Below, piece after piece: positions 45,706 through 56,427 of a DNA stretch of 64,000 nt; position 1 is the stretch's first letter, and each line of letters starts with the position of its first letter. The position numbers and the translations under genes are program-made. The DNA is taken from the NCBI GenBank assembly GCA_037355855.1, contig CM074765.1, forward strand, positions 620,001-684,000, written 5' to 3'. This DNA comes from Pseudo-nitzschia pungens. Taxonomy: Eukaryota; Bacillariophyta; Bacillariophyceae; Bacillariales; Bacillariaceae. Under the pieces are notes generated by a model that saw only the letters and a list, made by a program, of their open reading frames with translations, did not search any database and was not told the DNA's origin.

Positions 45706-46255
45706 TTACTGCGAGAGCATAGTAGAATTAGGAGAGATGTAGTTGTTGGCCATTTCCACGAAGTCCCGACCTCCCTCGGCGACGTATTCTTCGGTCTCAA
45801 AAGTTGCCGGTGACATGACTCCAGACCTCATTTCCATTGTGAAAACAATATGCGGGTAGAGAATAAGGGCCGTGACCAAGAAATCGATCCATTCGAACTT
45901 GATCGAGTGCAACACCAAAATTGCGACAAAGGCTACCGTGGAAAGAATCATTCCATTTAGGCGCCAGTTCATGGCCGAGTACAATCCCAGCGCAGAAACG
46001 GCCGACACAACAACTGCTTCCACGACGATGCCCAAAATATGATTCCCCTTGTAGGGTCCGTTCTCAAAGGCGAACATAATTGTCATGATCAGGCCCACCA
46101 CCAGGGTGAATACAATGTTCAAGATGTTCACGACGACGGTTGCCGTTCGCATGTCACAAATGCCGAAGAAAAGCTTCGACTTGCGATTTTTGTTCGTATA
46201 TGTCGATTCGGCTCCATCCTTGTGTGTAATTCGTGCTAACGGGAGAGCTTGCCAT
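45706..46255 (-). CDS. Four-TM protein, GICDxR-EMRxG family, member 3
   Basis: The continuous family region runs KSKLFFGICDMRTAT, then four hydrophobic helices, then TMEMRSGVMSPATFETEEYVAEGGRDFVEMANNYISP, ending with the stop at 45706. No ATG lies upstream in this frame before the motif. An ATG in good context (CAACCATGG) at 46255 starts MASSPVSTNYTQGWSRIDIYEQKSQ in a neighbouring frame, and one skipped base near 46180 joins the two. The joined product would be about 182 aa, close to member 1. Alternatively, the start is the ATG within the GICDM motif (46152), which would remove half the conserved box. Function is unknown. Confidence 0.65.
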
Positions 46256-47311
46256 GGTTGTTGTTGATGATGATGAATGTTCTTCCTTCTCGATCGTGTT
46301 ACTTTTCCAGTACCTGTTGAATTCTGACTGAGTTCTTTGGCAGTGTGATGCAGAATTCCCTTATCAATCGTAAGTGTCTTGCTATGTCTTTGATTTCAGC
46401 CGTCTGGAGAAAAGTCGACCTGATTTTATTGAACGGTATCGGAAATTGCAATACACGCAATCTGTTCAATTGATTTTGAAACAACTACGAAGCATGATAT
46501 TGTCCGATCGAAATAAAGCCGTTCTTTGTTCCAAAAAGTACTCGTACACCATACCGGGTACCGTAAGGACTTTATCCTCAAATCACTATGAGCAAGTGTG
46601 TAAGAAAATTCACATTTTCCATACCCGCGAGGAGCAAGCATACGGGATCGTTTTGGCATTTTTTGTTTTTCCAATCTCTACCGGTAACTTACCGGTATTT
46701 CATTTTGAAATTCAAGATTCCCTTTGTCATTACGCATGTTGAACTTAAATTCATTGCACTTGTCATTAGTTTCCACGATAAAAACAGATGTTCCTTCCAA
46801 ATGAGGGAATGTTAAATTGCACGCTCTGCGCACCTAAATGCACCATGATAAATTTTCGAGGTGATCTTTGGCGAGACATTGGATTCGGAACGGTTCCCGC
46901 GCCTCCCCCTTCCGATTTTGTTGAAGATAATAATATCGGTAACCTTAACCTAAAAGTAATTTATTGTACGGAGAAATATTTTGAAATGACCGGACATTAG
47001 ATACGGTAAGGTCTTACTTTTTACTCATATAATAGCGGTATGTACGGTACATACCTTTATTATTTGTTACCCACTACGATTCGTGTCCAATTTTTAAAAA
47101 AACCGGATTGAGCGATTGCAGATTGCCCATGCCGCTGTTTCTGAATGAATCATCTCAGTAAAAAGAACAAAAAGCAAGATGAGGATACTCGTTGTAGTAG
47201 GTACTAGTAGCAGTAGTACTTTCTTGTCAGCAAGAAGAACAGCACCACCCAAGGTGCTGGCACACCACCACAATGAGTCTACAGGAAATACTGTTCGGAT
47301 TCTACTACTAC
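46256..47311. other. Intergenic region, left flank of the large element
   Basis: AT-rich, with GGTAACCTTAACC near 46938 and TAG/CTA microsatellites at 47195-47220 and 47300-47313. Short frames look random. No gene is supported. Confidence 0.5.
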
Positions 47312-47336
47312 TACGTCTGATAACTGATTTTAGACC
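47312..47336 (+). repeat. Left terminal inverted repeat
   Basis: 25 nt matching the reverse complement of 63337-63361 at 23 positions. The mismatches are at element positions 8 (G versus A) and 21 (A versus C). The sequence outside is unrelated between the two ends. Confidence 0.7.
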
Positions 47337-47429
47337 CGGGTCGAAAATTTTCGTGCCGGGTCCTTTTGGGTCAAATTTTTACACCCATTCTTTGTCCCTG
47401 GCTTAATTTTTTCAGTCCCGTACCATAAA

Positions 47430-48015
47430 TATTCTAGAGGCAATGCCTATCATTTTTACAGGCAACGCCCATTAATTTTTGAGGCAACGTCCATCAATTT
47501 TAGAGCCAACGTCCATCATTTTTTGAGGCAACGCCCATCATTTTTTGAGGCAACGCCCATCATTTTTTGAGGCAACGCCCATCATTTTTTGAGGCAACGC
47601 CCATCATTTTTTTAGGCAACGCCCATCGTTTCTAGACGGAACGCCCATCATTCCAAGAGGCAACCCCCATCATTTTTAGAGGCAACGCCCATCGTTTCTA
47701 GACGGAACGCCCGTCATTTCAAGAGGCAATGCCCATTGTTTCTAGACGGAACGCCCATCATTTTTTGAGGCAACGCCCATCATTTTTTGAGGCAACCCCC
47801 ATCATTTTTAGAGGCAACGCCCATCGTTTCTAGACGGAACGCCCATCATTTTTAGAGGCAACGCCCATCATTTCTAGACGGAACGCCCATCATTTCAAGA
47901 GGCAACGCCCATCATTTTTAAAGCCAACCCCCATCATTTTTGGAGGCAATGCCCATCATTTCTAGACGGAACGCCCATCATTTCAAGAGGCAACGCCCAT
48001 TGTTTCTACACGCAA
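47430..48015. repeat. 22-24-bp minisatellite, about 25 units
   Basis: Units of the form GAGGCAACGCCCATCATTTTTT alternate with a second type, AGACGGAACGCCCATCATTTCA. The core CAACGCCCATCATT or GAACGCCCATCATT is almost invariant. The array sits inside the left end of the candidate element, as subterminal repeats often do. Confidence 0.9.
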
Positions 48016-48128
48016 CGATCATCATTTGGAGACGGAGCCCTAATCGTTTTGTCTACCCTATGGTATTCCAATCACAAATTGCTTTTAATTTAAACTATCA
48101 CTAACGAACCTCAATATTACCATTCATT

Positions 48129-49790
48129 TTACAATTCCGCCAACCACTTCCTTCTCTCATTACTCATTATTGGATCAATATGCTTTCTCCTCTTCTTTCT
48201 CTTTGTCTTGTTACTAGCCGAATCTGATTGTAACGCCACACCTCCTCCACCTTTTCGTTTCGAAGCCATGTTGATTCGTCTCATCATGGCGATTTCAAAA
48301 TCTTTCACTTTTTCTTTTTGCTTTTTCGCTTTTTCCCTTGCCTCGATGATTTCCTCGTCTTCTTCCTCGTCTTCTTCTTTGTCTTCTTCTCCCCCTACCG
48401 GTAGGTTGTATTCAGGGAAGCGGATATCCATCAGTTCTTCACACACTCTTTCATACATTTCTATTCCATCTTCCGACCAACCCTCCTCGTTTCCACTTCT
48501 CGGGTCACAATATTTTTTGCTAACCTCAGGAATACTTTTGTCATCAACTCTTTCCATGTAATTCACCCACCTTGCATATTCGTTATGAATTATAACCAAT
48601 GCAAACGCCTCGTCACTCACGGAATATATTTCACCAATCAATTTTGTTTTTTGCCATGTTGGGGAAAAAACCGACGGCATGAATGCAGCCAAGATTCGGG
48701 TCGCAAAATAATAGAAGTCATCTGCTCCTTCCTTCTTCCTATAGCTCGGATGCAGGACGGGAGCATCATCATCCTCCGTCTCTATAAGCTTTAGCGTGCC
48801 AGGAAATCCTTCGGGCAGGACCCATTCGTTTCTCCTTGTTCTGGCCTTCTTGAAGTCATCTGTAACAGGAACGATATATCGGTAACAATGTGCTTGTTAG
48901 TATTGGCATCCACTTGCTCATTGTAACAATCATTCCCACATCATTTTACATTAGTACCATTAGTAGCACTCACCAATCCAATGCTTCCTAACTAAAGACT
49001 GCACCGCAGTTCTCAAGTTATTTACCGCCGTTCTGATTATCACCCAGTTGTATTCGTAGAATTCGTTTTTGGCAACGCCTTCCGGTAGTTGAAGCTGTTC
49101 CTCCTTCATCATTGTTTTCAGAATTTGGATCGACTCTTTCTTATCCACAAATTTATGACTCTGAAAAATATTTAGCTTTACATACTGACTCACCCTTTGG
49201 CTCAACACCGTCGCTTGATGGATCCTAAGTTTCCGTTCGATTTCTTCCTTATCGACGTTGTCTTTCTCCTTTTCCGCTCGTTGTAGTTCTGTCTCTTTTT
49301 CAACCAATTTCCGCTCTTTCTCTTCTAGTCGTTTCTCCTTTTCTTCTAATCGTTTCTCCATTTCAGCTAATCGTCTCTTCGTTTCTGCGACTGTGTCCTC
49401 CCATCCACTGTTCCTCACTGTCCTTGGGTCTGTCATATTTGCATTCTCTGCAACAATGACGTTCCCGTTTGCGTTGAAGTTCACATTCCCTCTTGTGCTG
49501 AAGGTCACATTGTCTATTGGCGTTTTGGTGGGTTGGGGTTTATTTGTGTTCTTCGTCTTCCGATGCTGCTGCTTCTTCGATGGCTGCTGCTGCTTCTTCG
49601 ATGGCTGCTGCTGCTTCTTCGTCGATGGCTGCTGCTGCTTCCGTGACGACGCCGACGCCACAGTTGGTGTTATCACATTGGGATCGGGTAGGGATAATCC
49701 ACTGCGATTCTTTCTTGGACTGTTCACATTAGCCGAGACTGTACTATAACTCCCAGCCTCTTTAGCCAGTTCCAATGCTTCTCTATTCAT
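48129..49790 (-). CDS. Accessory coiled-coil protein of the large element
   Basis: Exon 1 is 49790-48974 and exon 2 is 48859-48129. The 114-bp intron is GTGAGT...TTACAG and the phase-1 junction keeps frame, giving 515 aa. The start is the ATG at 49790, since the upstream extension begins only with TTG. The N-terminal third is basic and disordered, with a QQQPSKKQQQPSKK repeat. A coiled coil follows (KRRLAEMEKRLEEKEKRLEEKERKLVEKE), then a helical region with VRKHWIDDFKKARTRRNEWVLPEGF. A C-terminal part carries FYYFATRILAAFMPSVFSPTWQKTK, an acidic run and a strongly basic end (KTKRKKRRKH). It lies just downstream of the transposase on the same strand. DNA binding or transposase assistance is a guess; no named family is recognised. 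Confidence 0.6.
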
Positions 49791-50275
49791 GGTGATTAAG
49801 GTTGTAAATGGATGGAATTTCTGAAAACTTGTTTTCAATCAGTTGTGTTACTCAATTATGAGAACGATGCCAACTTTGGTTTAGTACACACAACCAGAAA
49901 CAACAAAAATCATGTCCACATCAAAAAATTACTGGACGGCTTCCTCTATTAATGCAAGCCGTCATGCCGCGCCATTTTTCTGTTGCCAAAAAAGTACTTA
50001 TCCTCCACACGCTATTCTCTGTAAGCTCTGCATCCTCTCAAGGTGGAAGCATTCCGGCCCGCGCCAATTTTCCTCACTTATAATTTCTGTACCAGACATT
50101 CTAACGTTCACTTCTTCCTCCATCTTATTTGGTACAGATACATTACTATTAGTAGTACTATTGCTAAGAACCTACCTCTATCACCTCGATTATTACTACA
50201 ATTACTAGCTACTAGTAGTACTAACACTACTACCTCTACCACATAAAAAAAAATACTACTATTATTATTTCTTAC

Positions 50276-53200
50276 TCATTCCTCTTCCTCCGTGTCGTCC
50301 ATGTCTTTGGCCAATGGACATTGACTGTAAAGTGTTGCATATGATGTAGAAGCCATGCCCTCATTCCTTTCTTCAAAACTGTCCAACCAAGCTCCACGAT
50401 TAGCAACTACTAACCACCTGGTTGCAGACAAGATACTTCCGTCTTTATTCAACTCTGGTACAACAGCAATATCTGATAAAATTGCGTCTGTGTTGAATAC
50501 AAAGAAACCATCTTCCAAAGTACCCCTGGAAACAAATGTTGACTTCGACCTTGTGGGCTCTTTCTTGAATTTTCTAACGACGGCATAAAGACCTTCGTTT
50601 TCAATTGGGTAATTATTCACTCTACCCGTTGGACGTTTCAGGTTATCTAGTTCAAGAAAACATAGAATCTGACACGGGATTGCTTTCGAATCAACACTGA
50701 TCAGTACCCAATCCATCCAAACGGCATTCACTTGCCCAGATGTCGATCTGTATGAGGGATGGCATCGAAACAAATATCCGACCTTGTTTGTTGAATCCCA
50801 TCGATTGTGTTCTGTGAATGCTTCTACCGATGTGCCATCAACTAGTAACGGCAACACCGAATCGCAGACAAAGTCCAGAATTATCGATGGCAAAAACGGT
50901 TTGTCCTTATTTGATGTTCTATGCCACGTCATGCTTCCCTTATTTTGTTGGCCGTCACGGTGTATTTTGAATAGAGACCCGGCTTTCTTTGGTCTTGGTT
51001 TCTCTGTCGGGTCTTCCTGCTTTTCCTTCAACCCGTAACACATATTGGCAGTACGCAACAGCAACTTTTCCGTTTGTCGTTTTGTTGTTTGGCTAATCAA
51101 CGTAGCTGCGTTTTGCTGCGTGTTTTTTGCTGGAGCCTTCACCTCGGTCTTGTGATGACTCTCACTGAAGCTACTATCCCACCCCAGTGGATGTCCCCAC
51201 AACTTTATGTACTCCGGGATGTGAAAATACAGATGGTTCTTGATGAGTCTCGTCCCCATTCCCTTCCGAATACATGCAGTATTGATTGTGTTAATAAAAT
51301 GAATTATCGTTTTTGGTAGATTCCGGAGACGTTTTGGAGTAATTCTTCCATGTTTGAGGAACTCTTCCATTGATATGATCTGTTCAATTACGTCAATTTG
51401 TGTTGTTGCAAATCTCATATCCCCCACTATCTCTTGCCCACCTTCGGACGCCAGTGCTACAAGGATGCACAATAGCATACCGCTGTAGTCTTTTCCTTCT
51501 TTTTTTGCAATGGACATAATGCTCGTTCCAAATTTAGTTTTAGGAAAATCCCTGTCGGATTGTCTTGATAGGAGCGCACCATATCTTTGAGCAATATAGC
51601 CAAGTGCTTCCACCGTCGCCCTCCCTTTCTTTACGTTCATGGCGTATTTACATTCAACAGTAGTGTTTACCAACTGTTGTTCTATTGCTTCCACACATCG
51701 CCTGGCTACCCCTAATTGATGCATATGCAGTGTTTCACCTGGTGTTGCCAGATGTATGTTATTGAGATTTGACCCAAAATTTAAACTGTGGAATGCGTTC
51801 TGGATACGATGGTGTGATTGTTGTTTGAAATAATCCGTTGCATCTTCTCCGTTTGGTATTTCGAAGTCTTCCGGTTTCCACAGTTTTACATGTTGTTGCG
51901 CTGCTGGCTTATTGATCGCAGTTGTTGCACAATCACAGTGTCTGCATAGTTTTTTAACCCTGGCCGATCGTGATCCGTATTTTCCACAAAGCTTGTCATG
52001 GAGTTCTGTATCTCCTACAACATATGCAATCGCAAATTTCATTCTAACACTCCATACTTTCCCTGCATACGGAAGGTAATCCCACAGAATTCCATCCCCT
52101 CCGGCATCAATTTCCCGCAACGATTCTAGTGCAACGGCGATCGCATTGTGAATGTTCTGTACCCCTTCCGTCGGCGTAGCTTTCCTTGAATGATGGGTGT
52201 TTTCCCATTCGCTGTCTGGATGGAAGTAAATAGTAGTCCAAGCTTCTGGGCGTTTTCTTGTCTCTACACTGAAAATACCTAGAGTCATATTTAGAGGAGT
52301 CAGAGACAATCTGCCATGTGCGTCCAGGCTGATCCCGTCCATGTAAAAAATCAGTGGTACCAAAATTTCAGAAGGCTCTGCGTTTTGCTGGCACGTTAAC
52401 TTCCACGAGTCCGTCCACCAAGTTCCGTGATGAAGCTCTGAAATGTATGTGTCTTCCGTTATGGCAGGATCATTGTCTGGCTGCAGTGGAGTTGTTTTAC
52501 TTGGAAATGAGAGATTTTCGTCACACATCAGCTCACTATTGGATAGAAGAGAATACAGTGCATCTTTAAAATCTCGAACGTAGATCTGAGCTGGTTTCTT
52601 GTCTGGCAGCCAAGTAACTATCTTCGGTTCAAATCTTGTGCTGGGTATTTTGACATGCTTCTGTATTTCTCGGAAAACAACTTCGCGTTTTCTGACTTTT
52701 GCCATACGGAAATCAAAACCAGGGAGGTTCTGGCATTCCTTCGCCCAATTCATTATGGTTTGAAATGTACCTAATTGCAACCGATGTCTTGACATTAGAT
52801 TCATGAGCTTGATTTCAACGTGTACCTGTTGAGTTGTATCAGGTATAAGGTTGGAACGGAACATCTGTTCCATGTTATTGAGTGCATCTGATTCCGTACT
52901 TTTGGGTTCATTTGCATCATCCATCAGTGTACATTCGCCATTGTCTTCGTTTTCATTTCCGTCTTCTTCTTCATTTACGTCTGGTGCCGCTGCTAAATAC
53001 GATTGTATAACATTGCGCTCAATAGGTGGTACCATAACGTCTGGTACCACTTGCCTATTTAAATCCTCATTCTGGTTCCCGGTCGAAATTCTATCGGATG
53101 CCACCCCTCCCTGGGGACCATTCGCTGTCATCGTCAACGAAAAACTGGATGGGTTGTGTCGGCCCGCCGTACCTCCACCCGTGTGGTCTGTTTCGAAAAC

Positions 53201-53434
53201 AGACGCGGCTGTTTTATCTACTACATTATGATAGTAGTATCTGCTGCATTCACCTGACCTGCTCAAGTGGCTTGTAAGCCCGCCGCATACGTATCTGAAA
53301 GACGACTGATCGTTTTTAGACACTCTCTTGTACCCACGAAATTTTTTTAATGTGTTCGTGTTCTTAAAACATGCCAGACAGTAGAAGTCTGCCTGGATTT
53401 TAACACCATCGGAATACTTTCTTTTGTTTGGCAT
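50276..53434 (-). CDS. Transposase, CACTA/Plavaka-like
   Basis: 1052 aa in one uninterrupted exon from the ATG at 53434. The N-terminus has a Cys/His cluster (C19-x2-C22, C50, then LTSHLSRSGEC at about 53-63) like a BED or C2H2-type DNA-binding finger. The central part has YMDGISLDAHGRLSLTPLNMTLGIF, a putative first catalytic Asp region. KKLCRHCDC, GETLHMHQLGVARRCVEAIEQQL and KNHLYFHIPEYIKLWGHPLGWDSSFSESHHK follow, an order typical of CACTA/EnSpm-Plavaka transposases. It would catalyse cut-and-paste transposition. The intact 3.2-kb frame suggests recent or ongoing activity. The exact superfamily is a pattern call. Confidence 0.7.
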   Translation of the reverse strand: MPNKRKYSDGVKIQADFYCLACFKNTNTLKKFRGYKRVSKNDQSSFRYVCGGLTSHLSRSGECSRYYYHNVVDKTAASVFETDHTGGGTAGRHNPSSFSLTMTANGPQGGVASDRISTGNQNEDLNRQVVPDVMVPPIERNVIQSYLAAAPDVNEEEDGNENEDNGECTLMDDANEPKSTESDALNNMEQMFRSNLIPDTTQQVHVEIKLMNLMSRHRLQLGTFQTIMNWAKECQNLPGFDFRMAKVRKREVVFREIQKHVKIPSTRFEPKIVTWLPDKKPAQIYVRDFKDALYSLLSNSELMCDENLSFPSKTTPLQPDNDPAITEDTYISELHHGTWWTDSWKLTCQQNAEPSEILVPLIFYMDGISLDAHGRLSLTPLNMTLGIFSVETRKRPEAWTTIYFHPDSEWENTHHSRKATPTEGVQNIHNAIAVALESLREIDAGGDGILWDYLPYAGKVWSVRMKFAIAYVVGDTELHDKLCGKYGSRSARVKKLCRHCDCATTAINKPAAQQHVKLWKPEDFEIPNGEDATDYFKQQSHHRIQNAFHSLNFGSNLNNIHLATPGETLHMHQLGVARRCVEAIEQQLVNTTVECKYAMNVKKGRATVEALGYIAQRYGALLSRQSDRDFPKTKFGTSIMSIAKKEGKDYSGMLLCILVALASEGGQEIVGDMRFATTQIDVIEQIISMEEFLKHGRITPKRLRNLPKTIIHFINTINTACIRKGMGTRLIKNHLYFHIPEYIKLWGHPLGWDSSFSESHHKTEVKAPAKNTQQNAATLISQTTKRQTEKLLLRTANMCYGLKEKQEDPTEKPRPKKAGSLFKIHRDGQQNKGSMTWHRTSNKDKPFLPSIILDFVCDSVLPLLVDGTSVEAFTEHNRWDSTNKVGYLFRCHPSYRSTSGQVNAVWMDWVLISVDSKAIPCQILCFLELDNLKRPTGRVNNYPIENEGLYAVVRKFKKEPTRSKSTFVSRGTLEDGFFVFNTDAILSDIAVVPELNKDGSILSATRWLVVANRGAWLDSFEERNEGMASTSYATLYSQCPLAKDMDDTEEEE

Positions 53435-53775
53435 CACGTCAAAACGAGGATAATGATTTCGTCATGGTCTGAAAGGACAGCAATATTCGTGACGTTGTTA
53501 TCATTAATTTGACCAATACCTTGTGGTGTCAATAAAGGAAGGAAGAACGAAAATCGTTACGGAAAGACACTCATTGAGTACAGCACATTCATTAAACGAT
53601 CAGCTAAAAAAGAAAAAAATGATGGTGTCATTAAGTCAATTGTGAATTAGTGGTGACACTGGCGTCTGTGTCACTCTGTGCTTCTGTCGGTTCAAGCCAC
53701 GTCCACTTCTATCACTTTTTGTCCTATTTAGTGCTTGCTTTATCTGTATATTATTTTGCATCTTCATGATGAATA

Positions 53776-54260
53776 TATGGAATATTTTAACCATTCCACC
53801 GCCAATAGTCCTCACCCTATGTATGGTTGGGACTATGGAAAAAGTCCGAGTCCTAAACACCTGATGGTTTGGATGTGACATGTATTTCATGCATATTTCC
53901 TCCAGTAGTGCCATTTTATAATAGAAAATGTACAAAATGACCTATGCAAATCAATATATGGAATATTTTAACCATTCCACCGCCAATAGTCCTCACCCTA
54001 TGTATGGTTGGGACTATGGAAAAAGTCCGAGTCCAAAAGACCAGATGGTTTGGATGTGACATGTATTTCATGCATATTTCCTCCAGTAGTGCCATTTTAT
54101 AATAGAAAATGTACAAAATGACCTATGCAAATCAATATATGGAATATTTTAACCATTCCACCGCCAATAGTCCTCACCCTATGTATGATTGGGACTATGG
54201 AAAAAGTCCGAGTCCAAACGACCGGATGGTTTGGATGTAACATGTATTTGATGTACTTTA
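53776..54260. repeat. 181-bp tandem repeat, 2.7 copies
   Basis: Two full units (starts 53776 and 53957, spacing exactly 181 bp) and a third that degenerates after about 120 bp (start 54138). Each begins near TATGGAATATTTTAACC and contains GGGACTATGGAAAAAGTCCGAGTCC. The short minus-strand frames inside are copies of one another and are not credible genes. The array lies upstream of the transposase. Confidence 0.9.
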
Positions 54261-54394
54261 GGATGGTACTGCATGATAGTAGGGTCCTCTAACAGGAACG
54301 ATAGTGTGTATCATACCTTAGCTCCTACTAAGAGACGATTGTTAGTAGATAGTATGAAAGAAAAATGACTTATGTAAATCAATAAATGGAATAT

Positions 54395-54830
54395 TACTGG
54401 TGTGGGATTCAAATTTTGTCTGGTGAACAATCACAAGATAAAATTTTGGGTTGTTAAGTGTTGTCTGTTGGAAGGTAAACCACATTAGTGTGATTAAATT
54501 TGTTGTCTGTTGGTACATTAACATGACCACGATCAAATTTAGTTTTGTCTGTTGGTAGTTCAATAGGAACGTGAATCAATTTCTGATTGTAAGTGGTGTC
54601 TGTTGGCTAATAAACATTTCTGTGATTAAATTTTAATGGTTTCATGACTACTATAAAATGTACTTTGTAGGCCTAATGAAGTGTACATGTATAAGTAACC
54701 ACTTCAAACCTGAATTTTTGTGAATGAATTTTGGTTTTTTCATATTTCCTGTAAATTGTACTCTGTGATTCTAATGAAGTGTACATATAGAAGTATCCAA
54801 TTTAAACCTGAGTTGTTTCAGAATAAACAC
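54395..54830. repeat. Degenerate repeats with TGTCTGTTGG and AATGAAGTGTACAT
   Basis: At 54415-54615 the motif TGTCTGTTGG recurs four or five times at about 60-bp spacing with ATTAAATTT nearby. At 54655-54830 a unit of about 105 bp containing CTAATGAAGTGTACAT is present twice. No coding sequence is evident. Confidence 0.7.
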
Positions 54831-54989
54831 GCTACTAGATCAGTAGCGACAGTAGCAGTTAGAATACTGGAAGTATCACCATCAGCAGTTGCAATAGTGG
54901 AATTAGCATTTTCATTTCTTTATTTTCCAACAACAGTAAAAGATCACAATTCTAGTTTTGCATCCTGGCACAACTGAATTCATACTTCG

Positions 54990-55660
54990 GATTGACACAA
55001 CAATGTTGGATCGAAGGTCACCATGGGATTCTCTTCAGGGCTAACTCAATGTACAGAGGTACCCTAGTGGTTGGGTAGCTCCCAGAGATCATACCACTAG
55101 CTGTACGAGCGCACTGTTGAGATACCATGGAGAGGGACGACAACCTAATACCTCCACTATGACTCTGGATCAAGGTATGCATGGTTGCTAAATGTCTCTC
55201 TAGACTGGAGATGGTGGTTTCCTCATGTCAGAGTCTTCGTTGGGTTCCTCAAGTCGGAGTCATCGTTGGGTGTAACCACAAGGGAAGGATCTTTTACATA
55301 GCAAAATGCAGTGGCCCTGGTGGGACAGGGTGGTGAACCTTGCATAATTTTGCTGTGATTGAGGTCTTTTCAACAAGGCTGCTGGTGTCTTTAAAGGAGT
55401 GATTCCAATAGAACTTGCGGTGGCCCCGCGGTGGTTTCAACTGCTTGCAGCAGTTGTTACCACCTTTGTTCATTGGAAAACCTCCGTACACAGCGACGGT
55501 TTGGATAACTGACCGTATCAGTCCAGGTGTCGTCGGTGCCTCATCTCCACATACAAAGTGCCTCTGGCAGCCCGTTTGGAGAAGAAACTGATAGGTTCGG
55601 GCTTGCCTTAAAAGTCAAGTGGGGGGTTTGCTTAGCATTCTCCCTGCGCCCCCACTTCAA
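54990..55660. other. Unassigned segment of the large element
   Basis: This is non-repetitive and more GC-balanced than its surroundings. It has a local duplication (GTTGGGTTCCTCAAGTCGGAGTC / CATGTCAGAGTCTTCG region, 55227-55270), written here only by position. A hairpin lies at 55617-55659 (AAGTGGGGG facing CCCCCACTT). A minus-strand 65-codon frame at 55294-55491 has a protein-like look, but I cannot link it to a family. It could be a remnant of a nested element. Confidence 0.35.
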
Positions 55661-55952
55661 CAATCAACCATATCTATCGGAATCCAGGTAACTAGTATCA
55701 GAATCGCAATCAAACGAACTATCACAGTCGAACGAACAATCGGAATGGCTATCAAACTAACTATCACCACACAGGCTGATCAATCCATCGATGGCAATCG
55801 AACTAGATGGACAAGTACTTGCGGATCAATCGATCGATTCGTACCGGCGTTTCATTCGATCGATTCGAACTATTGAATCGATCAGGATTTGGAAAAATCG
55901 TATGGTTGCTGAATCGATCGGTGTTTGGGATGAATCATAGTAGGTTTGCTGA

Positions 55953-56330
55953 GATCGATGGACCGTACGCTTGGATCGTATGGGTTGGAAGGAACAAACC
56001 ACCGGCTTGGATCGATGGATCGTACACTTGGATCGTATGGGTTGGAAGGAACCAACTACCGGCTTGGATCGATGGATCTTAGGCACCGGCTTGGATCGAT
56101 GGATCGTACACTTGGATCGTATTGGTTGGAAGAAACAAACTAGTACCGGCTATGATCGATGGATTGTACGCTTGGATCGTATAGGTTTACTTGGAATCGG
56201 TCGTAAGGGGAATGAATACCACACCGGCTTGGAATCGATCGTAGGGGGAATGAATTACAACACAGACTTGGAATCGATCGTATACCACACCGGCTTGGAA
56301 TCGATCGTAGGAATGATTTACAAGGCAATG
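55953..56330. repeat. 57-bp tandem repeat GATCGATGGATCGTACAC...
   Basis: Five to six units, the first two exactly 57 bp, begin GATCGATGGA and contain CTTGGATCGTATGGGTTGG, ending ACCGGCTTG. Later units are shortened or changed (the third is only about 27 bp). A related CTTGGAATCGATCGTA unit continues to 56315. Confidence 0.85.
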
Positions 56331-56427
56331 CGTTTCGAATAACAAAGGCGGCGTTTCGAACAACAACGGCGGCGTTTTGAAAACGCTACTATCTAAATCA
56401 ACTTTAAATCGTAAATTAATATTATTA

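Noticed and set aside
47312..47320. CACTA-type terminus or a clear target-site duplication
   Set aside because: The ends read TACGTCT rather than CACTA/CACTG, and the only flanking match is the self-complementary TA, which the inverted repeat would create anyway.
47430..48015. CRISPR-like array
   Set aside because: Units are contiguous with no unique spacers, and the genome is eukaryotic. It is a minisatellite.
55294..55491. Retrotransposon Gag/Pol remnant
   Set aside because: A 65-codon minus-strand frame looks protein-like but shows no recognisable zinc knuckle, protease or RT motif, so no call is made.
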